From: Bacteroidales bacterium UBA932
GTDB taxonomy: Bacteria; Bacteroidota; Bacteroidia; Bacteroidales; UBA932
NCBI GenBank assembly: GCA_002293585.1
Contig: DBDM01000190.1
Coordinates: forward strand, 7,574 to 14,859
Length of the DNA stretch: 7,286 nucleotides
Reading direction: 5' to 3'
The notes under the pieces were generated by a model. That model did not search any database. It was not told the origin of the DNA and saw only the letters and a list, made by a program, of their open reading frames with translations. Position 1 is the stretch's first letter, and every line of letters begins with the position of its first letter. Position numbers and translations under genes: made by a program. Shown here one piece after another: positions 1 through 5,796 of the stretch.

Positions 1-265
1 CCAGGTCGGGGTTCTGTTCGCCCTTCGCCGAGAGGATGGCCGCAAGGTTGATAATTGTGTCGATGTTGTGGCGTTTCACCGAATTTTCTACGGAGGTGAA
101 ATCGGTCACATCAATTTTTTCAAACACATTGTCTTTTACAATGCCGTTTTTGTCATCAACAGCGTCGGCCACAATCACATTGTCGCTGCCGTAACGTGTA
201 TTAAATTCAGGTACTAATTCCGAACCTATTTGTCCGAGTCCGCCGATTACTAATATTTTTTTCAT
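1..265 (-). CDS. SDR-family NAD-dependent epimerase/dehydrogenase, probably L-threonine 3-dehydrogenase (partial, N-terminal 88 residues)
   Basis: The reading frame starts at the ATG whose complement is at 263-265 and runs off the left edge, so only the first 88 residues are visible. They begin MKKILVIGGLGQIGSELV, a Rossmann dinucleotide-binding strand and loop with the GxxGxxG pattern at residues 8, 11 and 14. An aspartate at the end of strand 2 (D34) is the usual NAD-ribose contact. The stretch INLAAILSAKGEQNP near residues 72-86 resembles the short-chain-dehydrogenase type of L-threonine 3-dehydrogenase found in Bacteroidota, which oxidises threonine to 2-amino-3-ketobutyrate with NAD+ in the cytoplasm. 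The catalytic Tyr-x-x-x-Lys lies outside the window, so a nucleotide-sugar epimerase cannot be excluded. The gene is transcribed divergently from queG. The SDR assignment is firm; the substrate is inferred. Confidence 0.85.
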   Translation of the reverse strand, partial: MKKILVIGGLGQIGSELVPEFNTRYGSDNVIVADAVDDKNGIVKDNVFEKIDVTDFTSVENSVKRHNIDTIINLAAILSAKGEQNPDL

Positions 266-285
266 TTGTTTTTGGTTTTGTAGCA

Positions 286-293
286 CAAATGTA
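286..293 (-). promoter_or_regulatory. Candidate -7 box (TACATTTG) for the SDR gene
   Basis: Read on the minus strand this is TACATTTG, matching the Bacteroidota sigma-A -7 consensus TAnnTTTG. The box ends 20 bases before the SDR start codon, which would give a short leader of roughly 14 bases. No TTTG is seen at the expected -33 position. It lies back to back with the box for queG at 306-313, with 12 bases between them. Confidence 0.55.
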
Positions 294-305
294 GGGATTT
301 TTTTG

Positions 306-313
306 TATATTTG
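306..313 (+). promoter_or_regulatory. Candidate -7 box (TATATTTG) for queG
   Basis: TATATTTG fits the Bacteroidota TAnnTTTG consensus. It ends 20 bases before the queG ATG, the same distance as its divergent partner has from the SDR gene. No convincing -33 TTTG is present 19-21 bases upstream; the region there is occupied by the opposing -7 box. Confidence 0.55.
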
Positions 314-333
314 TAGGAAATCGTCATAAAAAA

Positions 334-1245
334 ATGCCGAAAAGTTTCACTTCATTATTAAAACAACAGGCACTTCGTTTGGGATTTGACGCTTGCGGGG
401 TGGCACGGGCGGAAGCCTTACCCGTTGAAGCTGAGCATTTGCAGCAGTGGTTAGACGCCGGAGCGCAGGCGGAAATGGGCTATATGTCGCGGAATATCGA
501 CAAACGGACTAATCCGCGGTTGTTGTTAGAAGGGGCTAAATCGGTGGTTATGATGATAATGTCCTATAAGCCGCAAGTGTTGCAGCCGGAACAGCTACCG
601 CAAGTGGCGTATTATGCTTATGGTAATGATTATCACGAAATTATAAAAGAAAAATTACAGTATTTAATCGCTTTTATCCAACAGTATTATCCGGCCGCTG
701 TTGTCCGCGGATTTACCGACACGGCGCCCCTGCTGGAAAAGGCTTGGGCGGTACGTGCCGGATTGGGCTGGATAGGAAAAAATAATTTATTGATTTCGCC
801 GGAATTCGGTTCTTTTACTTTTCTGGCAAGTTTGATTACCGATGTGGAACTGGCGTATGATGCGCCTTTTGAAGGGGAACGTTGCGGCGCTTGTACCAAC
901 TGTTTGACGGCTTGTCCCACCGGTGCCCTGTGCCGTCCGCACTTCCTTGATGCTCGCCAATGCGTATCTTATCAAACCATTGAAAGCAAAACGCCGGTTG
1001 AAATGGATACTTACGGTTATCTTTTTGGCTGTGATCGTTGTCAGAAAGCCTGTCCGTGGAACAGTAGCGCACCCGCACATACACACGATGAATTGAACGC
1101 CTTGCCCGAAATCTTGTCGTATACGGCGGACGACTGGCGGCGCTTGGACGAGCCGGACTTTAATCGTATCTTTGCCCGTTCGCCGTTGCGCCGTGCCGGC
1201 TTGGCGAGATTAAAGCAAATCATAGTACACGGATTTAACGAATAA
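334..1245 (+). CDS. queG: Epoxyqueuosine reductase QueG
   Basis: QueG carries out the last step of queuosine synthesis, reducing epoxyqueuosine to queuosine in the wobble position of tRNAs with GUN anticodons. It uses cobalamin and two [4Fe-4S] clusters and acts in the cytoplasm. The 303-residue product has the diagnostic FTDTAPLLEKAWAVRAGLGW region at 127-146, where D129 is the likely general acid. GWIGKN follows at 145-150. The first ferredoxin motif has cysteines 184, 187, 190 and 194 followed by proline, and the second has C233, C236 and C240 followed by proline, with C210 between them. The protein is shorter than the E. coli enzyme (about 380 residues) because it lacks the C-terminal HEAT-like region; short forms are common in Bacteroidota. 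The ATG at 334 suits both the family N-terminus and the promoter position. The GSCFA gene follows after 5 bases, so the two are probably cotranscribed. Confidence 0.96.
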   Translation: MPKSFTSLLKQQALRLGFDACGVARAEALPVEAEHLQQWLDAGAQAEMGYMSRNIDKRTNPRLLLEGAKSVVMMIMSYKPQVLQPEQLPQVAYYAYGNDYHEIIKEKLQYLIAFIQQYYPAAVVRGFTDTAPLLEKAWAVRAGLGWIGKNNLLISPEFGSFTFLASLITDVELAYDAPFEGERCGACTNCLTACPTGALCRPHFLDARQCVSYQTIESKTPVEMDTYGYLFGCDRCQKACPWNSSAPAHTHDELNALPEILSYTADDWRRLDEPDFNRIFARSPLRRAGLARLKQIIVHGFNE

Positions 1246-1250
1246 AACAT

Positions 1251-2183
1251 ATGAACTTTTCTACACCCGTATCAATTCCTGCTTTTCCACAACAGCTGAC
1301 CTATACAACGCCGGTGTTGCTGCTGGGCTCCTGCTTTGCGGAGAATATTGGAAATGCTATGTTGCAGCGCCGTTTTCCGGTAAGGGTCAATCCTTTCGGC
1401 ACGGTGTATAATCCGCTATCAATAGCGCAAAGTATTGAACGCTTGCGCTCGGCACAGGCTTTTAATGAAAATGAAGTTATACAAAGCGGTGATTTGTACA
1501 CCACTTTTTTTCATCACAGCCGGTTCTCGCATCCCGATAAAAATATTTTTTTACAACAGGCCAATGAACAGTTGCGGCAGGGCGCTGAAGCCTTGCGCCA
1601 GGCGGAGTGTATGATAGTAACCCTTGGCACGTCGTGGGTATATCGTCATAGAGAAAGCGGACAGGTGGTCAACAATTGTCATAAGATTCCGGCAGTGCAA
1701 TTTGACCGTTTCTTGCTCACGGTAGATGAGGTGGTCGCTGCGTTGCAACCATTGATTGCCTCGTTGCCTGTTCAATGGATATTTACGGTAAGCCCTATTC
1801 GTCATTGGAAAGACGGCGCGCACGGCAATCAGTTGAGCAAGTCGACACTGTTGCTGGCTATTGAAAAAATGCAACGGCAAAATAAAAATGCACATTATTT
1901 TCCGGCCTACGAAATCATGATGGATGAATTACGCGACTATCGTTTTTATGCCGACGATATGCTGCACCCTTCACCGCAGGCGGTGGAATATATTTGGGAA
2001 CGCTTTGCCGCAGCTGTGTTATCAGATGACACTAAAAAAATTAGGATGGAAGTAGAAAAAATTGTGGCGATGAAAAACCACCGTTTATTACATCCCGGAA
2101 CAGCACACAGCCGGCAGTTTTTGTCGCAACTACAACAGCAAATCGCCGATTTCAGGAAGAAATATCCGTGCATAAATTTGTGA
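1251..2183 (+). CDS. GSCFA-domain protein (SGNH-hydrolase-like)
   Basis: This 310-residue protein carries the family signature GSCFA at residues 26-30, just after a hydrophobic strand (PVLLLGSCFAENIG). Other conserved blocks are NPFGTVYNP (47-55), TLGTSWVY (124-131), TVSPIRHWKDG (179-189) and ADDMLHPS (234-241). The order matches an SGNH/GDSL-type hydrolase: S27 would be the nucleophile and D236/H239 the acid and base. The substrate of GSCFA proteins is not established as far as I know, and I do not propose one. There is no signal peptide or membrane segment, so it is probably cytoplasmic. It starts 5 bases after the queG stop codon and probably uses the queG promoter. The last 50 residues are charged and helical. 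No clear terminator hairpin follows before the promoter at 2191. Confidence 0.93.
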   Translation: MNFSTPVSIPAFPQQLTYTTPVLLLGSCFAENIGNAMLQRRFPVRVNPFGTVYNPLSIAQSIERLRSAQAFNENEVIQSGDLYTTFFHHSRFSHPDKNIFLQQANEQLRQGAEALRQAECMIVTLGTSWVYRHRESGQVVNNCHKIPAVQFDRFLLTVDEVVAALQPLIASLPVQWIFTVSPIRHWKDGAHGNQLSKSTLLLAIEKMQRQNKNAHYFPAYEIMMDELRDYRFYADDMLHPSPQAVEYIWERFAAAVLSDDTKKIRMEVEKIVAMKNHRLLHPGTAHSRQFLSQLQQQIADFRKKYPCINL

Positions 2184-2190
2184 TTAAAAA

Positions 2191-2222
2191 TTTGGTGGTT
2201 TAAAAAAATAACCTTACCTTTG
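2191..2222 (+). promoter_or_regulatory. Canonical Bacteroidota promoter upstream of the small gene pair (TTTG-N20-TACCTTTG)
   Basis: A -33 TTTG at 2191-2194 is followed by 20 bases and then a -7 box TACCTTTG at 2215-2222, the textbook Bacteroidota sigma-A arrangement. Transcription would start near 2228. This is the best-formed promoter in the window and separates the small gene pair from the queG-GSCFA operon. It also settles the start of the next gene: a GTG at 2222 lies inside the -7 box, so the ATG at 2249 is the likely start. Confidence 0.75.
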
Positions 2223-2239
2223 TGGTAATTAAATTAACC
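2197..2239 (+). repeat. Two related inverted repeats around the -7 box, candidate operators
   Basis: GGTT-N9-AACC occupies 2197-2213, inside the -33/-7 spacer. A second imperfect inverted repeat, GG-TAATTAAATTA-ACC at 2224-2239, covers the predicted transcription start; its core 2226-2236 is a perfect inverted repeat around a central A. The two elements have similar ends (GGT and AACC) and length, with centres about 26-27 bases apart. This is the kind of placement expected for an operator of an autoregulated toxin-antitoxin promoter. The function is inferred from position only, and the repeats are short and AT-rich. Confidence 0.4.
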
Positions 2240-2248
2240 GCCCGATTT

Positions 2249-2455
2249 ATGAAAAAAATCGCCACATCGCCCGAAAGTCAAATCCGTCAGCAAGTATTTC
2301 CTGCTCCGGCAAGTTATTCCATTTCACCTCGCGCTATGACTGTTGAGGAACAAAAAGAATGGGACGCAGCCCTTACTCCCGAAGAGTTTAAGAGAGAAGT
2401 ATGTCGTTTGCTGAAAGAGAAATTTGATGAGTGGGAACGTAGTAAGGTACGATGA
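2249..2455 (+). CDS. Small hypothetical protein, candidate antitoxin partner of the downstream RelE/ParE-like gene
   Basis: The product is 68 residues starting MKKIATSPES. I do not recognise its family. The first 30 residues are polar and proline-containing, probably flexible; residues 31-66 look helical and strongly charged (MTVEEQKEWDAAL, then TPEEFKREVCRLLKEKFDEW). No helix-turn-helix, ribbon-helix-helix or AbrB signature is obvious. The ATG at 2249 is preferred over the in-frame GTG at 2222, which falls in the promoter's -7 box. The gene is first in a new transcription unit and overlaps the following toxin-like gene by 29 bases, which implies coupled expression. An antitoxin role is inferred from this arrangement, small size and the downstream gene. 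A charged C-terminal helix could wrap a RelE/ParE fold, as many antitoxins do. Confidence 0.6.
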   Translation: MKKIATSPESQIRQQVFPAPASYSISPRAMTVEEQKEWDAALTPEEFKREVCRLLKEKFDEWERSKVR

Positions 2456-2780
2456 AACCGTACGGTCTTTTTTAGCAGATCTTACATTTAATTTAGTACT
2501 TTTTGGATATTTTTATTATTATGAAACATCCAGGAGCTATGTACTAAAGTTGATGGATGAAATACAATCAATCATCCATATTCGACCCAGGAGACCTGCA
2601 CCTCCATATTTCTCAAGATATGGAAAGAATATGTATTATATTACTTGCCGGCGTAATCGCACAACATGGTACGTGTTTTTTACTGTTCATGGCGAGTATG
2701 GTAATTATTACCTTATCCGCTACATTACCAACAACCATGTTGCCGGGCAGCACTTTTCAAACAATTATTTAACGGATTAA
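2427..2780 (+). CDS. RelE/ParE-superfamily-like toxin (putative)
   Basis: The product is 117 residues from the ATG at 2427 (a TTG one codon earlier is also possible). It resembles RelE/ParE-like proteins of Bacteroidota: an N-terminal VRYDETVRSFLADL segment (6-19), helices to about residue 52, then the beta-rich core with RPAPPYFSRYGKNMYY (56-71), TTWYVFFTV (79-87) and YLIRYITNNH (95-104). The WYVFF strand followed by a final strand ending in NNH is typical of these small toxins. Members cleave mRNA at the ribosome or inhibit gyrase; which applies here cannot be told from sequence. The gene overlaps its upstream partner by 29 bases and ends one base before the next start codon. It is visibly richer in A and T than its neighbours, consistent with horizontal acquisition. 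The frame is intact. Family membership is by pattern recognition only. Confidence 0.65.
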   Translation: MSGNVVRYDETVRSFLADLTFNLVLFGYFYYYETSRSYVLKLMDEIQSIIHIRPRRPAPPYFSRYGKNMYYITCRRNRTTWYVFFTVHGEYGNYYLIRYITNNHVAGQHFSNNYLTD

Positions 2781-2781
2781 C

Positions 2782-5172
2782 ATGAAACCACTTTTCGCCG
2801 CTCTTTTCATGCTGGTATTTTACCCAGCCGTGCTTTGTGCACAATTTACCGACAATTTTGAAACCGACAGTTTGTCGGGATGGATACAGTGTCCTGAAGA
2901 ACGCTGGGGCTTGTCGGCCAATAATCCTTTGTCGGGCACTGTGTCGCTCAGACATGTTTTCAACAACACAGTTTCAGCTACGGATATTATTTATCGTCCG
3001 CTCCGGGAGCTTCATCCCCAGGAAAATAACATTACCTGGCGTTTTTTGCTGAAACATGGTTACAATCCGAGCGGCAGCAATAAATGGGGCGTGGTGCTTA
3101 TGGCCAATGCACCCGCCACGGAATGGCGCTCCGGCGGCACTTACCAGGCCTATGTGATTGGCGTGAATCAGGGCAGCAACACCGACGATACATTGAGTTT
3201 ATATGCCGTGTGGAATAATACGTTTACGAATATTGGCAAAACAACTATTAATTGGGAAAAAGATATTAAAACCACCGGCACCGGCGCTGTGGAAGTAACC
3301 CGTACTTATGACGGACAATGGACAATTCGTGCAGCCGTCACTAACCATTTTGATGCATTGGATACGGTGGCGCGGCCGGTGGTACACGCCGCTTATACCG
3401 CTGCGCAATATTTTGGGTTGAGGTATACCTACACCGCTGCGGCCGACCGGTTGCTATGGTGGGATGAGGTGTCGGTGCAATGGGAGCAGGCGGAACTACC
3501 GCCGCCACCACCACCGCCTTATGAGCCGGCGTTCGGCGATATAGTGTTCAATGAAATTATGGCGAAGGCTGACCCCTCGAATGGCTTACCCGAAGTGCAG
3601 TATATTGAATTATATAATCGTTCGGAACATGATATAATCTTGGAAGGATGGAAAATTAATTATAACACTACTGTGGGAAATGTAGGAACGACAAGCATTC
3701 CGGCAAAATCATGCCTCATTTTGTGTGCATCGGCGCAGACCGCTACCATGGCCGCCTACGGCAAGGTGGCCACCCTCACCAACATTTCGTCACTGACAAA
3801 GATAGGGAAAACCTTGCTGCTGAAAAATGCTGCGGGCGATATCATGGCGCGCGTAGCGTATTCCGACACGTGGATAGTGGATGAGGCCAAACGCGACGGA
3901 GGATGGTCGTTGGAAAAAATAGACCCAGACAATCTTTCCGAAAGCGCCGGGAATTGGGCGGCGAGCGTGGCCGCGGAAGGTGGAACGCCGGGGAAAGTCA
4001 ATTCCGTTTATGCGCCGCATCCCGACGAAGAGCCGCCTTTCGTTGCCGCATTGCAGCGCTTAGATGAACATCATTTATTGCTGGAGATGAACGAGTGGTT
4101 TAATGTGACGAATGCGCTACAACCTTTATCCTACCACATCAATAATGCCATAGGGCAGCCGGCGGAGATTACTTATGATCCCACTCAACCCCTGCAATTG
4201 ATGTTGCGCTTCGACAAGGCATTTGAACAGGGCATAGTGTATCAACTCAGTTTACAATCGCCTTTTTGTGATATGGCGGGAAATACGCCCACGGATACTA
4301 CCTACGCATTTGCCGATTTACGATCGCCGCAACTGGGCGATGTGGTGATTAACGAAGTGCTGTTTCATCCTTTTACCGGCGGCGCCGATTTTGTAGAATT
4401 GTACAACCTGTCGGACCATGTTTTTGATACCCGGCAACTGAAATTAGCTAATCGCGACAAAACGGGAGAAGTAGCGACGATCACGCCTTGCCCGCAGCAG
4501 CACTATTTCAATCCGCGCGATTATACGGTATTTGCAACAACGCTTGATGCCTTGCGGTCTTTTTATACGGTGCCGTTTCCCGGGAAAGTGATGCCCTTTT
4601 CATCGCTGCCTTCCTATCCCAATGCAGAGGGATGCGTGGTGTTATTAAGTGCCGAAGATGTAATTGTAGATGAATTTTGTTATACCGAAAAAATGCACAG
4701 CGCTTTTATCAGCGATCCGCAGGGCGTTTCTTTGGAACGGGTGAATCCTGCCGCTGCCACCGGTGAAGCCTCGAATTGGCAATCGGCTGCCCGTACGGCA
4801 GGATGGGCTACGCCTACGTATAAAAACTCACAATTTAATGATGAAAAAACAGTGCATAACGCAATGTTTTCCCTTTCTTCCGAAGTGTTTTCGCCCGATG
4901 GCGACGGTTATCAGGATGTCTTGTATATTGATTATGATCTGCCGGGCCCCGACTACATGGCGTGCATTACGATCTATGATGTGCAGGGACGGCCGGTGCG
5001 TAATTTGGAGAACAACACCTTGTTGGGCGTGTCGGGACGCCTGTCGTGGGATGGCGCCGGCGATAACAGGCAGCGCGTATCTTCGGGCATTTATGTCATT
5101 TTCATCCGCGCTTTTGATGAGCGGGGGAACCTGAAAACAGCCAAAATTCCCTGTGTAGTGGCGTTAAGGTAA
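2782..5172 (+). CDS. Exported multidomain protein with two lamin-tail domains and a C-terminal FlgD-Ig-like domain
   Basis: The product is 796 residues. Residues 1-20 form a signal peptide, with predicted cleavage after LCA and before QFTDNFE. Residues 21-236 look like a concanavalin/LamG-type beta-sandwich and end in a proline-rich linker (240-246). The first lamin-tail domain covers about 250-408 (FGDIVFNEIM, then YIELYNRS). An Ig-like, SbsA-type module follows at about 415-512. The second lamin-tail domain spans about 517-683 (LGDVVINEVLFHP, then FVELYNLS). The C-terminus, about 694-796, is FlgD-Ig-like, starting FSPDGDGYQD and ending SSGIYVIFIRAF plus a basic tail. Such a terminus occurs in Bacteroidota cell-surface proteins and may act as a type IX secretion sorting domain. 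No enzymatic motif is seen; an adhesive or structural surface role is inferred. It starts one base after the toxin-like gene, without its own visible promoter. Confidence 0.88.
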   Translation: MKPLFAALFMLVFYPAVLCAQFTDNFETDSLSGWIQCPEERWGLSANNPLSGTVSLRHVFNNTVSATDIIYRPLRELHPQENNITWRFLLKHGYNPSGSNKWGVVLMANAPATEWRSGGTYQAYVIGVNQGSNTDDTLSLYAVWNNTFTNIGKTTINWEKDIKTTGTGAVEVTRTYDGQWTIRAAVTNHFDALDTVARPVVHAAYTAAQYFGLRYTYTAAADRLLWWDEVSVQWEQAELPPPPPPPYEPAFGDIVFNEIMAKADPSNGLPEVQYIELYNRSEHDIILEGWKINYNTTVGNVGTTSIPAKSCLILCASAQTATMAAYGKVATLTNISSLTKIGKTLLLKNAAGDIMARVAYSDTWIVDEAKRDGGWSLEKIDPDNLSESAGNWAASVAAEGGTPGKVNSVYAPHPDEEPPFVAALQRLDEHHLLLEMNEWFNVTNALQPLSYHINNAIGQPAEITYDPTQPLQLMLRFDKAFEQGIVYQLSLQSPFCDMAGNTPTDTTYAFADLRSPQLGDVVINEVLFHPFTGGADFVELYNLSDHVFDTRQLKLANRDKTGEVATITPCPQQHYFNPRDYTVFATTLDALRSFYTVPFPGKVMPFSSLPSYPNAEGCVVLLSAEDVIVDEFCYTEKMHSAFISDPQGVSLERVNPAAATGEASNWQSAARTAGWATPTYKNSQFNDEKTVHNAMFSLSSEVFSPDGDGYQDVLYIDYDLPGPDYMACITIYDVQGRPVRNLENNTLLGVSGRLSWDGAGDNRQRVSSGIYVIFIRAFDERGNLKTAKIPCVVALR
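3901..4830 (+). repeat. Diverged internal duplication: end motifs of the two lamin-tail domains
   Basis: Residues 374-408 (nucleotides 3901-4005) and 648-683 (4723-4830) of the exported protein align: both have SLE(K/R)(I/V)-x-P, an NW pair 13-15 residues after the SLE, then TP followed by NS. Together with the matching GD-V-NE and ELYN starts, this marks two copies of one domain. They are strongly diverged, so the duplication is old or the domains were acquired separately. The listed span runs from the first to the second motif. Confidence 0.7.
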
Positions 5173-5182
5173 ACGGAGATAT

Positions 5183-5764
5183 CTATTTTACCCTTTGCGG
5201 GTTTTTCCCGATAAATTCTTTCCAGCTCTTTGCTCCGCCGGTGGAAACAGGTCTATTGCTTTGAAAAAAGTGACACATGGCAGCGGCCAGTCCGTCGGTG
5301 GCATCCAAGTCTTTGGGCAGCTCTTTTATTTTTAGCAGATTTTGCAGAATGGCAGCTACCTGTTCCTTGCTGGCGGCGCCCCGTCCGGTGATGGATAATT
5401 TTATTTTCCGCGGTGCATATTCCGTAATGGGAATATTGTGCGCCAGCGCGGCGGCAATGGCGGTTCCCTGCGCACGCCCCAATTTTAACATTGATTGCAC
5501 GTTTTTTCCGAAAAATGGCGCTTCAATGGCCAGTTCGTCGGGATGATAGCCATTAATAAGTGCAGTGACCCGTTCAAAAATATGTTGCAGTTTCAGGTAA
5601 TGGTCGCTCATCTTACGCAGGTCAATTATACCTATGGCGAGAAGCTCAACTTTGTTACCCGTAGCTTTGATAAAACCATAGCCCATGACTGTAGTGCCGG
5701 GGTCAATGCCCATAATAATGCGTTCGGGGATTGCTTTATTTGTCGTAATTTTTTGTGAAGCCAT
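5183..5764 (-). CDS. ruvC: Crossover junction endodeoxyribonuclease RuvC
   Basis: RuvC resolves Holliday junctions as a dimer, working with RuvAB in the cytoplasm. From the ATG at 5762-5764 the protein has 193 residues, a usual length for Bacteroidota. The four catalytic acids are present: D21 in MGIDPGTT, E81 in LAIEAPFF, and D154 and D157 in [13 protein letters not shown], equivalent to E. coli D7, E66, D138 and D141. [10 protein letters not shown] (91-100), [20 protein letters not shown] (117-136) and the basic C-terminus are typical. An upstream in-frame ATG (complement at 5807-5809) would add 15 residues that look like translated promoter sequence, and it lies upstream of the -7 box; starting at GIDPGT itself would lose strand 1. 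The stop codon is 10 bases from that of the convergent lamin-tail gene, leaving no room for separate terminators. Confidence 0.96.
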   Translation of the reverse strand: MASQKITTNKAIPERIIMGIDPGTTVMGYGFIKATGNKVELLAIGIIDLRKMSDHYLKLQHIFERVTALINGYHPDELAIEAPFFGKNVQSMLKLGRAQGTAIAAALAHNIPITEYAPRKIKLSITGRGAASKEQVAAILQNLLKIKELPKDLDATDGLAAAMCHFFQSNRPVSTGGAKSWKEFIGKNPQRVK

Positions 5765-5768
5765 GATA

Positions 5769-5776
5769 CAAAGATA
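5769..5776 (-). promoter_or_regulatory. Candidate -7 box (TATCTTTG) for ruvC
   Basis: On the minus strand this reads TATCTTTG, a match to TAnnTTTG. It ends only 4 bases before the preferred ruvC ATG, so the transcript would begin at or within a couple of bases of the start codon, that is, with almost no leader. No -33 TTTG lies at the usual spacing. A perfect 12-base palindrome (ACAAAATTTTGT, 5776-5787) abuts the box. Confidence 0.5.
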
Positions 5777-5788
5777 CAAAATTTTGTT

Positions 5789-5796
5789 TATATTTG
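5789..5796 (+). promoter_or_regulatory. Candidate -7 box (TATATTTG) for fucI
   Basis: TATATTTG matches TAnnTTTG and would place the transcript start near 5802, giving a leader of about 35 bases before fucI. A second match, TATGTTTG, follows immediately at 5797-5804, so the true box is ambiguous. Neither has a -33 TTTG at normal spacing. The box at 5789 is 12 bases from the opposing ruvC box. The leader is AT-rich, with no Shine-Dalgarno sequence. Confidence 0.5.

Noticed and set aside
2184..2213. Rho-independent terminator after the GSCFA gene
   Set aside because: There is an A-rich stretch but no GC-rich stem; the GGTT/AACC pair here sits within the next promoter and fits an operator better.
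2222..2248. GTG at 2222 as start of the small partner gene
   Set aside because: The codon is part of the -7 box, upstream of the predicted transcript start; the ATG at 2249 followed by KKIATS is a better start.
2557..2772. A 71-codon frame inside the toxin-like gene
   Set aside because: It lies in another frame of a recognisable RelE/ParE-like protein and has no promoter or family resemblance.
4763..5134. A 123-codon frame within the lamin-tail gene
   Set aside because: It overlaps the well-supported C-terminal domain in another frame; its composition (many Met, Arg and Cys) is typical of a shadow frame.
5173..5215. Terminator between the convergent lamin-tail and ruvC genes
   Set aside because: The gap is only 10 bases; the nearby CGGG-T5-CCCG element has a 4-base stem and no following T run, too weak to call.
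5776..5787. Perfect 12-base palindrome ACAAAATTTTGT as a specific repressor site
   Set aside because: It is short, almost all A and T, and lies between two promoter boxes, so it may simply reflect their sequence; not listed separately.
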